A stretch of DNA of 64,000 bases from Neodontobutis hainanensis (GCA_024349245.1 JALDNG010000040.1:186001-250000), one strand, 5' to 3'; positions 25,816 to 45,540 are shown, counted from the first letter of the stretch. Numbers and translations: made by a program. The notes: generated by a model from the letters alone, not told the origin.

Positions 25816-27180
25816 TCATAGCTCACTTTAGTTTATGTTCTGTGACCTTTTCCGTTTAAACTGACATTTTTATTCAAATTTACAAGACCATACAGTAGAT
25901 AAGTCTCAAACGAAAGATAACCAGAGGAAACAGGATGGTTCAATGTCAACAGCATGTTTTTTTTTTGCCCTGAAACTCTATATTTGCTCAAGTCCAGCCC
26001 TGACTAATAGGGTTTGTTGCACTAAAAACTGCATGTTCAGACACACTCTGACATTTATCAGTGTCTACCTGAGCAGGCAGTTTTTAATACACAAGCAAAG
26101 AGCTGATGACTAATGAGAACAATACAAGTCTTTATTTGAGTCCACAGTGATGATTCACTTAAGCTTGTCTTTCATTGCTCTTGGCTCCTTCACTGAATAT
26201 CTTTATTCCAAGCGGAGGATAACCCAACAATTGAAAAATAAGACGAAAAGAAAGCCGTCTTTCAGCCCACCAGAAGATCACATCACTGTTTGGTTGAGTG
26301 CCACTGCTCCCTTTTCCAAATCTGACCTCAGCAACTTCTGACTTTTCATCAGTTTATGCCAAAACGCCGATACTGACCTCAGTCCCCTGGAAGAATGAAT
26401 TAACCCGAGCATAAAACTCTGAACAGAGAAGAAGGAAGTGGAGCCAAATAATTTCCCGGCATGGCAATATATTAAAAACTGGTATGAGCCCAGTTAGGAG
26501 TTGGAAGGTTATTATCAAATGATTAGTTATTTCTAATTTTAATGCTCCCTGATGTTTTGTCATCAAGGAACATGTACCTGGTATGGCTGTGTCACTCCTG
26601 TGCTGCCATCTAAAGGACAACACTGGGAACTGCAGTTGGAGGTTTACACTGTCAAAGATCTGTTTAAAGTTAAAGTTAGGGTCAGAATAAACTGGTATCA
26701 TTCATAACCTGTTGGATTTAGGCCTCAAGCTGACAGGTTTTCACAGCATTTTTATTGGATCAGCCTTCGGTTTTAGAAGCATAATCATGAACAAATGATT
26801 TTGAAGCTTTTTACTCAACTTTATTGAGGGAAAAACGCTATTGCTATACAGTAAGCCACACTTCAGGGAAACTGAAGGTGCACAAACCCTTTCCAAAGAG
26901 GGCCAAAACCTTAAATGTCAGACCAAAGGAATGTTTTGACATTTTGAAATGGTATTTGGATCCCATTTTTTTCTGTTTTTGATTAGAAAATCCCCATACA
27001 GTGGCTCGATGATGTATCTGTCCATACTTGCACCATTTATTAATTTTGTATTTGAGAGATATTTGATTAGATAGTTCTCACATATGGTTATGATCAGTAC
27101 ATAAAAAAACATACTATAGTCTCCAGTAAGTGACACAACCAGGGAAACCGGCGCGCCCCCTGGTGGTGGCTGCAGACAAA
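25816..27180. other. intergenic downstream of the AKAP-like gene
   Basis: A minus-strand open frame at 26159-26353 (peptide with EVRFGKGSSGTQPNSDVIFW) looks mildly coding but has no supporting splice sites. Otherwise nothing was recognised. Confidence 0.35.
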
Positions 27181-27185
27181 TATTT

Positions 27186-27191
27186 TTTATT
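27186..27191 (-). terminator. polyadenylation signal AATAAA of the AKAP-like gene
   Basis: The minus strand carries AATAAA about 110 bases after the stop codon at 27299, a plausible distance for a short 3' UTR. Confidence 0.5.
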
Positions 27192-27298
27192 TAAACAAAA
27201 TGCTTTGTTTCTCTGATTGGTTGTACGTCTGTCCAATTGTGTCCCTAGGCAGTTTTCTGTACGTCTGTTGGCTTGTACATGATGGAAAATGTTCTGCT

Positions 27299-30111
27299 TC
27301 AAACATAGGTTTTAGCTTCCTCAAGGGACAAGTTGATGATGGTTTGAGACACTTTGTTGGCGAGCATCTCCACTGCGTATCTGTCAGTGATCTGTTCTCT
27401 TGCGCAGTTTAAAATGTCACATGAAAGAGCCTCTACAAACACATTGGTACAGTCTTTTGCCGATTCGTGTGTGGACAGTGAATGCATCAAGTGATCGATA
27501 AACTCTACTTGTGGATCAAAAGTCCCGGCGTCGTCCTGGTCTTCCTTTGGCGTCGGTGGAGGAGGCGAGGGCGAGAACTCATTTGCAAGGCCTCCTTTTA
27601 GTTTCCGGGTGAAGCTTTGTCGACTTCTCTCAAGTTCTGGAAGCAGAGGGGTAGATGGAGGTGCGTCGGGGTAATCGAGGGAACCTAAAATGGGGAGCCC
27701 TGTTTGGGACAAAGGTGGGTGAATGGGATTTCTGGAAGTTTGGACATCTCCGTCAAAAAAGTCTTGTTCTCTTTGACAATCAGCCTGAGATGTTGTATTT
27801 TGTTGACCTTCATAGACTTTCCTCAGAGCACTTTCAATCACAGTCGAGGCTAACTCTTTTACCATTATTTCCTGGCCGTGCTTGAAATCCAGAGAGTCCG
27901 CCATTTCCATTTGGCTTTGGAACGACTGGACTATGTCTTCTGCCATCTTTTGAGCAAACCATTCAACGGTCCCATAGTTGAGTGAGGTTTTCTGGGGGTT
28001 TCCAGAGCTGCCATGGTTGATTGGAGTGGGTCCTGCCATTTTGGGGTCTGCACTTACTCCCTGCATCGGATTCTGTTGGGAAAAGATATGCCATTTGGGA
28101 AAATTTTAAATACCTAAGAGTACAAAACAGAGCCCAGAAATGGTTTGAACCAATGCCTTGTTCCTATAATTAGTTCAACTTAATGTTTTTGTTGAAAGAT
28201 TACTTGCCAACACTACAGTAAAAGCATTCAGTGCATAAATAATTCCCATAAATGGTGCAGCATTTCACTCTAAGTTTCCACATTTCCTGCCCTGTGGCCT
28301 TGATAAGCAAATTAAACTGGACAAATGTAGTCTTTAACAAAACGGCATTAAAAAGTGCAATCGGAAATAGAGGAAAGCAAACATACAGAACAGAAAGTCC
28401 CTGAAGCAACAGTGGAAAGTGAAAGATTGAGGCCTATACGACCGCAACTTGACACCAGATGAGCTGTGGGCCGGAAAGTGACAACAGGAAGTGCCGCTTA
28501 ATGTTAAGATTAGATCAGCAACCTGTCTTTTTTTAAGAAAAGAGTCTGTACCTGATCCAAATAGGTCTGGCAAAGCAGCACTGAATGATATATCGACTGT
28601 ATGTGGTTGACATTAGGACATTCAGTATGTGTCTTCATTTGCAATAGTCTGTCTCTGAGTTTGAAATAGAGTTACATTTTTGAGGTTTGAGGTTAATTTC
28701 ATGTTATCCAAAGTGAAAATTTGTACTCAGGTTTGTACTCCTAAAAAATGTATTATTAACTGGCTTAAATGCACCAGATAAAGCACTGGGACGTGTTCTG
28801 AAGCTAAGTACAGATTCAAAAGAGAATGAAGCACAGATGTGGAACAAATGGCGGCCAAAACAAAGAATGTTTTTTTTTTGGCAGTGCCACTTGGACGTTC
28901 TGAAGTTCATGAGGTGCTTCTTCAACATCACAAGTGTAGTTGGATTGTACGCACACTTGATTATTTAGACAAGGTTCAGTGTTGGATGAGTGATGGAAGT
29001 AACTAAAAAAAACTTTTCCATAAAATTAAAAGCAGTTTGAAGTCAGTTTCTGCTAAATAGGTTTCATCCAATAAACTGTTAACAAATAAAAAAAAAAACG
29101 TGTGTTAAATGTTTTTAGCAGACGGCTGAGAAAGGAGTTTTGTCGGTAACTTTTAGGATTTGTTTTTGATCATAACTATAATCTGTGCTGTAACCTTGTG
29201 TTTCCAGCTACAGTCTTTAAACCACATAACAGCTGACGACGTGACTTCAGGAGGAGTTTCTGAGACTTTTGCTGTTTCTGTACATAATTTCTCACGAGCC
29301 ATTCAAATGAAAAATGAAATCAGATTTTTGAATTTTTGAGCGTTTTGTGGAATTTAATGGACTCATTGTTGCCCTTTACATAAGATGAGCTCTTCTTGCA
29401 CTGCTCTTGCGTTACTCTTTTAAGATCTTAATCACACTGTGGATATAAGCAAGTACACTGTGTTTTCTTATTCTTAGATTTAAATTCTGACTTATTTTCT
29501 GTTTATTATGAAACAACGGTGGAACGGTTTCATGGAACAACGGTGATTGCCTCACCTTAAGAGCATTTAAATATGGATTCAAAACTTGTTTTCAGTGCTT
29601 TCTTTCTTTCTTTTTACTGCCCCGGCTTGTTTTAAAGTCGAATTATTATCCAAGTTCTTTTTGTCCAATTAGTTTCATTGTTAGTCATATAACAGACTCC
29701 AATATGGATTCTATTTTATTTTTTTATATATATAACTCACATTTGAGTGTTTTCTAATTGCTGATCTCTTGTCACTGATTCTGTAGCATTTCCAGAAAAC
29801 TTTACTACTTCACTTTACTTTAGGATAATTTTGGCTAAAAACACACCAAAATTTCAACTGAAAAAAAAGAGATAAAGATTTACTGTGACATAAGGCTGGA
29901 AGAGGATGAATGGACGATAACCAATTCAACTGAACCTCAATCCAAGTTATAAACCCACTTTCACAAAAGATGGAAAACATAGTCATAAGGTTTGTACTGT
30001 CCTGTTCAGCAACTTACCGTGCACAAGGTGTTTGGTGTCTCTGGTGCAAATAAATGATCACGGAAATGGTTTGAGAAGTCACTGCACCCACTTCCTGTCA
30101 GCGGTGGAGCC
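27299..30111 (-). CDS. AKAP-like protein, 3' exons (possible akap11 relative)
   Basis: Two exons fit together in phase 0. The first (30111-30019) encodes APPLTGSGCSDFSN and ends at an ACG followed by GTAAGT donor. The second (28072-27299) follows a CCCAACAG acceptor, starts NPMQGVSADPKM and runs 257 codons to TGA. Three helical segments carry the spaced hydrophobic residues typical of A-kinase anchoring proteins: YGTVEWFAQKMAEDIVQSF, then IMVKELASTVIESALRKVY, and near the end YAVEMLANKVSQTIINLSLE. A Pro/Ser-rich linker with SPSPPPPTP separates the second and third. AKAPs tether protein kinase A through its RII subunit. The place beside a TNF ligand on the same strand matches AKAP11-TNFSF11 order in tetrapods. 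Known AKAP11 is far larger, and its giant exon was not seen. Upstream exons are missing from my reading, and the identity is an inference. The ATG at 28066 could be an alternative start. Confidence 0.55.
28074..30018 (-). other. intron of the AKAP-like gene
   Basis: It is bounded by a GTAAGT donor at 30018 and a CCCAACAG acceptor ending at 28073. A minus-strand stretch at 28549-28563 reads TYLDQ between an AG and a GTACAG donor and could be a micro-exon in phase 0, but this is weak. Confidence 0.45.
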
Positions 30112-30119
30112 TGCTGCTT

Positions 30120-32130
30120 ACTGACAACATAAATCAAAGCAGGACATGTACATATAGTGACATTTGTCAGTTTAGTGTAAGAAGAGCATTTCAAAAATAC
30201 AAGATACATAGACTATGTGAGAGTCAGGAAAGGACTGAAGGGGACATTTTAACAGATTCTGACAAACATAAGATGAACAGTAAGTAAGTAATGTCAGTCA
30301 CACACTAAAATAGTGAGATTCAAGCTGCCTGTCATATAGCACCATCTTGTGGCTGAATTGTATTATTTATTTCATCCAAAAAAGAAAACCTGAAACGTTT
30401 ATCACAAATAAAAATCCATCTTGTATTTGTCTATCTGGGGAAAATAGACATTATAAATCTCCATAGAACCCAGAGTAAGGAGCCATTTTAATTCTATTAC
30501 TCCCTATTTTTAAGACTTTACTATTGGAGTTGTGTTAGTATCAGTGAAAACAATATGCCACGCTAAACACCAGAAATAAAGTTACGCCAGTTTGCCGAAC
30601 TGATAAAGGGTCAGCACAGTCAGATGGAGACGCTTGCTTAAAAGATTGTAGGTTACCCCGAGGAAATGATGAAGTAGTGTAACTGGGAAAAACAGTGATG
30701 TGTTGCACCTGGACCTCCTAAAGCAACCTCACAGTCCTCTTTGTACAACATGTGAACAGCTATGGTAGCACTGCTTTTACCTTTAAATTTTTAGACAAAG
30801 TCTGATTTATAAAAGACCCTAAAGGGGTCTGAGGTGTCACCAAAAAGTCTATCGTACTGTACTACTTTGGGGTTGCCTTGGCCGGGGGTCACCAGAACAA
30901 CGGGTAATCCTTTGTTTTTGTGATAAGCGTCACATTTAAACAAAAAATATGCTAAATGTACTTTTTCTGTCATGAGTTTTTCCTCTCTGGGCAGTTAAAC
31001 TAATATTTTAGATTCAACCAAATCCAAAATAATTATAATCAAACTGTTCCCTCCTCTTCATCAAAGTCTGGGCCTGAGACAACATGAAGGGGAAGTGCAG
31101 TAATAAAATGTAAGATGAGATCTTTCCCTGGACTTTATTAGACCCCAGCCTCATGTGAACTCCACACCTTGTAGAGTATCCTGTTCAAACGAAGCAAAAT
31201 TTGAAATGGAGCAGAGCCACGGACTTGTTTAGTTTTATTCTTGAACTTGTTATTTTGTGCTACACACGGAAATGAAACACAAACCAAGGAATGTTTGTTC
31301 TGTCTAGGCCCCGGGATAGATCAGATTTTGACCAGTAGTGTGTAGAGTCGGTCATATTATGTTTTCCATAAAAAGTATTTGAAGTACCTACCTACTTTTA
31401 ATTTACTGTAACATTTAGTAAAGAAGGATTTTATTTTGCCAACAACCTCTGTAGCAACAAAAAGAGTTGGTAATATTTTTCTGAATATGTTGTTGTTAAC
31501 CATTAGCATAAGGAGTCTGAATGCTAAGAAGCTATAGGCTAGCCTTCATGTATTTTTGCTTGCCCCTCAAGTGCGTCACTACTTGACCTAAAATGCATGT
31601 GTATAATGTCTATGCCCATAATAGTGACATTCTTTTCACCTAAATTTTGGTTTTGCAACTTTATCAATGCATATGCAGACCTCCATTTAACAGCCTTTAG
31701 TGAGGAAGCACAGGTCCTAAAACAATCCATATATAACTGTGGTTCCTCCGTGTGGTGTTATTTAGCATTCTGTTCAAGTTGAGCATAACCTAACAACTAA
31801 CCGTCCATTGACTGCTGAAGCCTAAATAGTCATGTGTATTTTCTCTACCCACTCACTAACAACACACTGTTGATGCAGAGTTTGCAATTTTCTGTGGCTA
31901 ACGTCCTTTTGTCTACTAAAAATGTAGGCCTACTATGGTTGGATTGAATTTTGTTGCCCAAAGCACATAGAGATCATGATGTAAGAAAAGAATCAAATGT
32001 GCCATCTCCTACCCAAAAGACTTTAATGGTGACTTTAGTGTCACCATTTTGGACTGAATCAGATAAAATGTGATGCTTCCCCTTGTTTTTCAATGGACCA
32101 CTTTTTCTGTGCACAGAGGGGAGCCTCCTA

Positions 32131-32196
<66 letters not shown>

Positions 32197-32950
32197 CCTG
32201 ACTGTGCTAATGTTCGAGCCATGAGAGGTTCTCTGAGCTCTCCCTGCTTCACACTGACTGTAGCTGTACGAGAGTGGACTCCGTCCTCCACATTATCATT
32301 TAAAGATACTTTTCATCCTTATCATTAAAAATGTCTGTTCAGGCTGAATAGTGACCATAAGGGTAACATTAACGCACACACACTTGGTAGTAAGGTAAAA
32401 CAATCCTACTGCTTGTAGACAATGTTTCAAACTTCGTATGTAGGTGTGTGTTTATTTGATCTAATATGGCACACATAAATCCAAAAATAGTTCAGGTTCA
32501 CCCCAATTTTATTACAAATGGTCACTCGCTTTTGGGGTGTTGTGTACCCAGAAAAAAGTACAAAACTACTGTATTTAATTACGTATGTATACACCACACA
32601 CTCCTCCTTGACTCTGCCTTGCTGAAATAATTGTTTTATTAATTATTATACTATATATTTTTTTGTTTTTTTCATTTGAGAGAGAAACGTGCCTCTGTCT
32701 GGACAAAAACATCATTAAACCCTTCACTGAGCTGCCATTGGCTGAAGTAGGTTTGAAAAATCCTCACTGAGGTTTGTTTGATTTTGTTTAGTAACAAGGG
32801 GCGTGCAGTCGTTATTTTTACACTCTCTTTGAAATATTGTCCGAAGAATGGATTAAAACGGGCTGACTAAAACACATGTTACAAGAAATGACATGTAAAC
32901 AGACATTTTGTTATTTTAATTTCCAAAATAGATAAAAATGTGTTCATTCA
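30120..32950. other. no further AKAP-like exon recognised; AAT microsatellite
   Basis: The AKAP-like gene should continue to higher coordinates here, but no exon was found that I could support. A minus-strand open frame at 30791-30973 (peptide with GLPVVLVTPGQGNPKVVQYD) is unexplained and has no splice sites that I trust. The AAT tract is listed separately. Confidence 0.35.
32129..32197. repeat. (AAT)n microsatellite
   Basis: About 22 AAT trinucleotides without interruption. The poly-Asn and poly-Leu open frames over it are artefacts. Confidence 0.95.
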
Positions 32951-33019
32951 CGGGGATCGGGCTCAGCCGGTAGTACAAACCCAACGCCCCATAACAACCG
33001 CATCCCTAGCGACGCGCTC

Positions 33020-33050
33020 ATTGGCCGAGCTCGCTCAAATTCCAGCCAAT
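33020..33050 (+). promoter_or_regulatory. paired CCAAT boxes upstream of ccnb3
   Basis: An inverted CCAAT (ATTGG at 33020-33024) and a direct CCAAT (33046-33050, in CAGCCAATCAG) lie about 26 bases apart, near 180-210 bases upstream of the first intron donor. Closely spaced NF-Y sites are typical of promoters active in G2/M and of B-type cyclins. I see no clear TATA box. The transcription start is probably between about 33070 and 33150. Confidence 0.55.
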
Positions 33051-33099
33051 CAGAGCAAAGCGCAGGAGAGTTTGATCTCAGCTGAACTACTTTTGTGTC

Positions 33100-33227
33100 T
33101 CGGCACAGTCAGCATTTCTGCAAACTGTAAAGCTGGATTTTAACAACCCCTGAACGGATTACACACGTACTTTTCGTCTGCTGGCTCAGGGACATAATAA
33201 ACGACTACAATTATACGTTTCGTAAAG
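33100..33227 (+). other. ccnb3: ccnb3 5' untranslated exon (inferred)
   Basis: The 3' border is an AAAG followed by GTAAAT donor at 33227/33228, upstream of a pyrimidine-rich acceptor ending at 33432. The 5' border is a guess from the position of the CCAAT boxes. It contains no start codon in frame with the cyclin. Confidence 0.45.
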
Positions 33228-33455
33228 GTAAATATTTAAAAATGTAAATTTATTCTCTGTAAATCCGGTTCACGTGTGATAGTTCCACCCAATAACATAA
33301 CGTAATGGTCTCATTACGCCGTATTTTTTTATTTTTCTGCAAAACTACACTACTACTACTGCAACGCCAAACGCAGAAACTACTCTGCTTTTTAAACCGA
33401 CCCGCCTTTTCTGTGTTTATTTGTTTTTTTAGAGAGTAAACGAAGACGAGACGAC

Positions 33456-39318
<5,863 letters not shown>

Positions 39319-39417
39319 AATAATTCCAGTCTGAGCGAACGCCTCAGACGTTGTACATAATTTGTGAATATGTTAATATTTATACATGGAGTCTTGTAAG
39401 TCTTTTATTCTATTTGA

Positions 39418-39423
39418 AATAAA
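39418..39423 (+). terminator. ccnb3: ccnb3 polyadenylation signal AATAAA
   Basis: AATAAA lies 100 bases after the TAG at 39316-39318, giving a short 3' UTR. Confidence 0.65.
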
Positions 39424-42400
39424 TGTTTAATCACCTTTCGGAAGGAGAAGAAAAGTTTGAACGTGGGCATTTGTTTTAGATGTTGACTTCCTGCCAGTTT
39501 TATTTTTATAGTTCCAAATGTCATTTTATAGCCTTTTATAAAGAAGATTAAAGAAAGAGACCCGCTGTGTGTGTGTAAATATATTAAAGAATTGTGTTGC
39601 CGTGTTAATTTTAACTTGTCAATGCTGATTTTCCCTGGTTAAATAATGTTATCGCCCACATGTTTTAGACAGTTTTATACAGTTTCATACGATTTTTCAG
39701 CCACAAATGTATTTTCATATACAGAGTTTATCATGTTTATATCACTTCATTAATAATTTGTACAAAAGACATTTGGATGAGAATGTGCTATTTCAAAATG
39801 GCTGTCACTCATACTCTTAAAATAAAGTCTTTTGATAAAATGTCACATGTATATGATATATTTTTTTATTTTATAAGAGTCCAAAACATATGCTCTTTGG
39901 TCTTGGTCTGGACCAAACTAAACCAAGATCCCCGGTGTGTTTGTAGAATAAAAAAAGCAACTTTAAGAAGAGGAACGAAGAAGAGCAAACGGATGAGGAG
40001 AAATGGATATTGGTGTAAAAATGGTGTTGGGTAAAGTCCAATAATCCGCTTTTAAAATCTCACTGGACCTAACAAATGTAAATACCTTTTTATTTATTTT
40101 ATTTTTTCATATTTTGATAAATGTCCTAAGCCAGTGGTCTAAATTTAGGAGCCAAATTCAAAATAAGCAAAGTCATTTTTCAAAGTTAAGTGGTGCTAGA
40201 ATAACTTCAGCAAAAAAATGTATATAATAAGTACGCTCTATTTTTTCACTATCTGCCCGAGACACTTCAGATTTTGTTAAAAGCGTTTGTGTTTAAATGA
40301 GAAAAGACAATGTACTCGCCCCAAGATTAAGTTTGTAAAATCTGAACAATTATAAGAACAGGAAGTAATGAATCTAAATGCTCCTTTTGACTTCCACCAA
40401 TAAAATGTCAATTTGATTAAAATAATGCAATAAACAAACAATTAAATGTTGTGTTTCATGTGGTTCAGCTGCAAATTATCAAATTAAATTAACTATTTAT
40501 TAAAAAAATTACAATCCATAAATACAAATGCTTTCTTTTCTTTTTTTTTTTTTGCCAATAAAAGCTTAAAGATGGTTGAAAATGGCACTTTATGGAAAAA
40601 GCTATTAACAATGTCTACATAGTTTAAACAAAATTAAGTGTTAATGGTTAAGTTATGACTCAAAATGAATTTCTTGGAATAAAAAGTAAAATAGGGTTGT
40701 TATGGCGCTGATTGGCCACAAGAGGTCAGTAGTGTCCCGTGTTCTTACTTTCTTCTTCTTCAGGTGTTTATCTACAGTCTTTTATTTTTTAAGCAGTGGT
40801 GTGTTGGTTGTTAAGCCACGGGTCAAACTAATATTTTTAATTTAAATCCTTAATTTTAAAATATAAAATCAAATTGTCTTCCTTGTTTTGGATTGGCTGA
40901 AAAGAAACTTTACATAGTTGTATCGTTCACATTGAAGTAATTGGTTATGTCACATACTCAGTTGATGACTAAACTGAGGGGCTACACTGGGACAAGCCTG
41001 ACTAGGTTTGTATTTGGAGTTTATATTTCTGAACACACATTTTCAAATTGCCGTGGACATCATAGATTGCCACTGCTGTTGCATCATGGGACCTCAGGGC
41101 TGCCGCAGGTTCATAAACAAAATAAATCTGTTTTCGAATAATTGGATTTCTAGTTTTATGAGCAGTGAGCAGCAAGAAAAAAACCCTAATATTAAATTTA
41201 ACGACAATCTTTTTGTCCTTCTTTTTACAGCTTCAAATGTTATTCCCAAACAACACGTCCCCTGAGACAGAGCGTTGTCCACCGTAACGAAGTGTTTACG
41301 AAGGCCTCAACACCAAACACAGTTCTAAGTATCCATTTTATTTATTTGTATATTTTTAAACCTGGCCTGACAGTATAGAGCCATTGTCAGAGCCCCATTT
41401 AGAAACCCACTCTTTGACCCTTTATTATTGTAACACAAAGTGTAATGGTTGAAATTATCTTGTCTTGATCAACCTTCTGCCCCATTTATGCTCAGCAGGT
41501 AAAAAAAAAGTCGACCAGTTTCTGTTTGATTTGTGATTAAAGCATGTTGTAAATGGCGCCTACTCAACTGAAAGAGAAAGATTCTGAACTGAAGTGACAC
41601 TGCTAAACTGCATTTGAGCTATTGATTTGTACAGAGCTGTTCATTTGGCACAAACACAAGGAGCTGACTAAGAGCTGGCAGGGTGAGCAACAGCTGGACT
41701 CATATATTTATATTGAGAAAAATATAGCTTGATTTAGGTTTTTCTTCCATAAAATGCATTAAAGCACTTAAACAAAGACATATTCTGACATTTGTAATCC
41801 TGTTTTTATGTGCAAATGAAATGATTAGTTAAAGCTACCTTATAAGTTAATATTTGATGAGACTCAAGCTGAATTATCCCTCCTGCTCACAGACGTCTAA
41901 TTGCTCCCCGCTTGGCCAAACTGTCCAGAGATTGAAATAGCATTGGTTTTCTGCCCATTCGGGCCTTTCTTTATGTGGCTTTTGGAACATTTTGGCATTT
42001 GACTTTTTTAATTGGGGTTTACAAAAAGGAAGAGCATTATCCGCCAAGTCATGCACCATGAAATGTTATCTGCTGGCTTCCAAGAAACAGTTTTGAGCCA
42101 AAAACTTCCACAAATAACGTTTGAACGGCAGAATAAATGCTAATGCAGCAGGCTAATTATTAAGATAACAGCATCACATTTTGGCCAGATTGCATTTATC
42201 GACTACTATGTCATTGGCATTGTGCCATTGTAACATTATAAAAGATTCCAGATTGGAAGCTATTGCAAGAAAATTAGATAATTATCAGTAAACGACGAGG
42301 TAAAGTACAACCTCTTAATTCAGTTCCAATGAGACCATTAACCACTAACAGTGTTTCAGTGTAGATTGGGAAATACAGTCACTAAACATTATGTCACTAT

Positions 42401-45400
42401 TGAAGAGAAGCTAAAAGGCCAAATACACAAAAATAAATCAATAAATCAAAATGTGAACTGGCTTCGAGCTACAATCCTCTGCAGATCCTTCGAAGAAGCG
42501 AGTCGTGTGACTGGTGCTGTAAGCGGAGTGCATAGACTGTGCAAGCCTCACACTCTCTAGAGTTTGTTTGTACATTACTTTCCACTGTTTATAAAGCTGT
42601 TAGTACATGGTGTCAGTGTCATGGGATTCTGACATCTTCTCGGCCAGGAAGACTCCGAAGGGATGGGTTTCCAAATGGGTTTGATGGAAAACACCAGTCA
42701 AAAGATTAGGCATTAAAAATGAGAAGACACTAGCAAAAATAAGAAAGCAGGAATCCTGTCATTTTTTTCCCCCCATTCTCATTTATTCATTATTTATTAT
42801 TGTTGTAAACATTTCATTTGTCTTCAGATTTCTTTAACATTTTATGGAAATATGGAAATTAAGCAGAACACCATCAATATCTCCCGCTACAAAGTCTATT
42901 CAATTACAAAACAAACCCCAAGGACCTCATTGGGAAGCTATTAGTGTTGCACCACCATTGCAACTGTTATCTTACATTCTATTTGAATCCAGTGCATTTG
43001 CTCTGCTTTGTTTCTGAACATTCAACACTTATCCAGCTCTTGTTTATTGATGTGAGCCTGAGACTTGTCGCATTAGCATTCCCCGGACACCCGCAATGGA
43101 AAGGGCAGTTTTGCATAGACTCCAAAAAAAAAAAAAACGGTCGAAAATTAGGCAAAACAATGGAGCGTCTTGGATGTGACTGTGTTTTTCAGAAGAAGGG
43201 TAACAACATGAATATAGATGCATCACCATTAGAGGCTCGAGACGAAGACTATGTCTGAAAGCACGCCTTAAACTCTACATCGTGCATTAGATACTGTGTC
43301 CGACTCAGTTTCCCACATTGCATCATGAAATATGTCTTTAACAACTGAACATGTCCAGAAGAGATACAGTATTTCCTCCTGCTTTTGGGTAAAAAAGAGT
43401 TGCAATAATCTTTCGGTTCTGTTCATTGGGCTCATGAAGGCTCATTAAGATACCATTAAAGTCTTGACGTAGTTTTTTAAAAGAAGTCCATTTTAAACTT
43501 ATGTAGTGTAATAAGTCTCAGTAAGTGAGTGTAACATACAGTCTATTAGTTATACACAGACTTGAGGGCATTTTGAGAAGGTGAGCAGTGGTTTAAAGTG
43601 GTTTAACCTGGACCATAACTGGTTTTAAGTGAGTCTAAACAGATTACAGTAGAATATGTAAAGGTAAAAGTGCTTTAACTTCAACTGTGAGTAGTTTTAA
43701 GTGTCTTAAAACAGGATATGTAGCTTTGTGGCTGAAGACCACACTTGTCGCTCGTCTTTTGATTTTATGATGATCTCAAAGAACAGTAATTCAAAGGGTC
43801 TCGTCTTTTATCAAACTTTGGCACCGTAGCCTTTTTAATATGTCAGAGACAACAATACATCTGGTGGATCTTTGACCTGAAAAGAGCAGGTTTGTCATTG
43901 ATGGAGTCATCGGTGTTAGTCTTTTTACACTTTTGGATCCGTCTGCTGAACTCTGCCTTGACTTTTCTCTGAGGAACGATGTTGAAGTTCATCCCAGTCG
44001 AGTAGTAGAAACGCTGATATAAATGTTGCATGACACACTTTCTGTGAGAGCTTCAGAACACTATAAATCTCACTTTTTTGTGACGTAACTAAAACCAAAT
44101 CCAGCAAAGAGAAGAAATGTGAGCTAAAACCTTGACCACCTTGACTTTGATGGCTTTGATCATACCAACCGATGATAAATCCCCTTTTCATCTTTTGGAC
44201 TCTCCCTCGACGTCATCTGCAGAGGCTCCATGGAGTAAAACCTCAGGCTCCAGACTGAAACAACAACTCTATAGATTTACATTCCACTTGGTGCCAATAT
44301 TTATAGAACTAAGAACTACAGGCTGGTTATGAAAGTGCAGGTGTGGAGTTTGCAGATCTGTCACTCACTGGGTTTTAATTGAGCTCTGTTCCAGAAATGA
44401 TATAACACTTAAACTAAAGAGTGTAGTAAGATTCTTTATCTGTAGATGTGAAAGAAAAATCAGTCAGTAACCCAGCTGCATCTTGTCCTCGGGTCGTTCT
44501 CACTCCAAGTCTCCAAAGGCCATCAAGGACTGTCACGTTGGCACCGGCAAAACCAGAGGGACTTGGTTTAGAAGCTGGTGTGTTACTTTTGAAGCATGTG
44601 ATTTCTTTTTTTTTCTTATGTGCCTGCTTTTAAAATGATTTAAAATAATTATTAAACTAAATTTAGTACCAATATTGACAAATTTTCTAAAGCTTTCACT
44701 TCTTTAGAAAGTAATGAAGAGCCTAAGAACTGGTTTTTCAGGATGGTTTGGCCCAGTGTTGCCAGGTCTGTGTTTTTAAGTTGATGTTTGAAGTGTTTAA
44801 GTTGATTGTTTGGGTGGATTTCGACTGAGAGACCTGGCAACCCTGGTTTGGCCTGCTGTGATTTTTCATGTGGCTGATTTGCTTTGTGGTATTTAATTTT
44901 TTTCTGCTGTAACGCTGTCTCTTTCTTCTTGGTGATGTTTGACTTTTGAATAGAGCCGAGGGGATGACACGGAAGCCTTCCATTAGCTCTGATGTCAACA
45001 TTTGGTTTGTTAGCGATAGGATTCACACAGAAACAGAGCGAGCTCCCAAAGACACAGGCCTCCTTTGTTGTGGGCCTTTAGAGACATGGGGGATATTTTT
45101 AAAAGCTGTCGACATGTTGAATGAACATCCCCCTCAGGCCCTGTCTACACCAGGGTCCTCAACTGTGTTTGAGTCAAAATGTGAGGGGCAGATGTTGCTT
45201 TTCGAGAGGGATGCCCTCGAACATGCTGCAGAACAAAAGCACCTGAAATCTGGATCATCTTCTGAGAGCCGTGGATTATAGCGGGCCTCACTAACACAAA
45301 TCAGCTGTGTTTGTTTCAGAAAAGCTAAGAGACTATTAAAGACAATGAGTGTGAAATATCAGACTATCAGACATCAGAGGTAGTGCGACACTAATCAAGT

Positions 45401-45540
45401 AATAGATTAGTTTTACAGTGTACATTAAGCCAGAGCAGAGATGCTTATACCAGATATTGTACAAGCGTAAGATAAGTTTTTGAGTGGTAACGGAAAGCAG
45501 AGGAAACCTACGCAGAAACAGGGAGAACATGCAAACTCCT
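39424..45540. other. gene-poor intergenic stretch
   Basis: No exon with supporting splice sites and no recognisable domain on either strand. It is AT-rich with scattered short open frames. It separates ccnb3 from the protease cluster. Confidence 0.45.

Noticed and set aside
30791..30973. 60-residue minus-strand frame with VVLVTPGQGNPKVVQYD as an AKAP-like exon
   Set aside because: No convincing acceptor or donor and no helix pattern like the other exons; kept only as an unexplained frame.
44652..45026. 124-residue minus-strand open frame
   Set aside because: Low-complexity Lys/Gln/Asn-rich peptide without domain or splice support.
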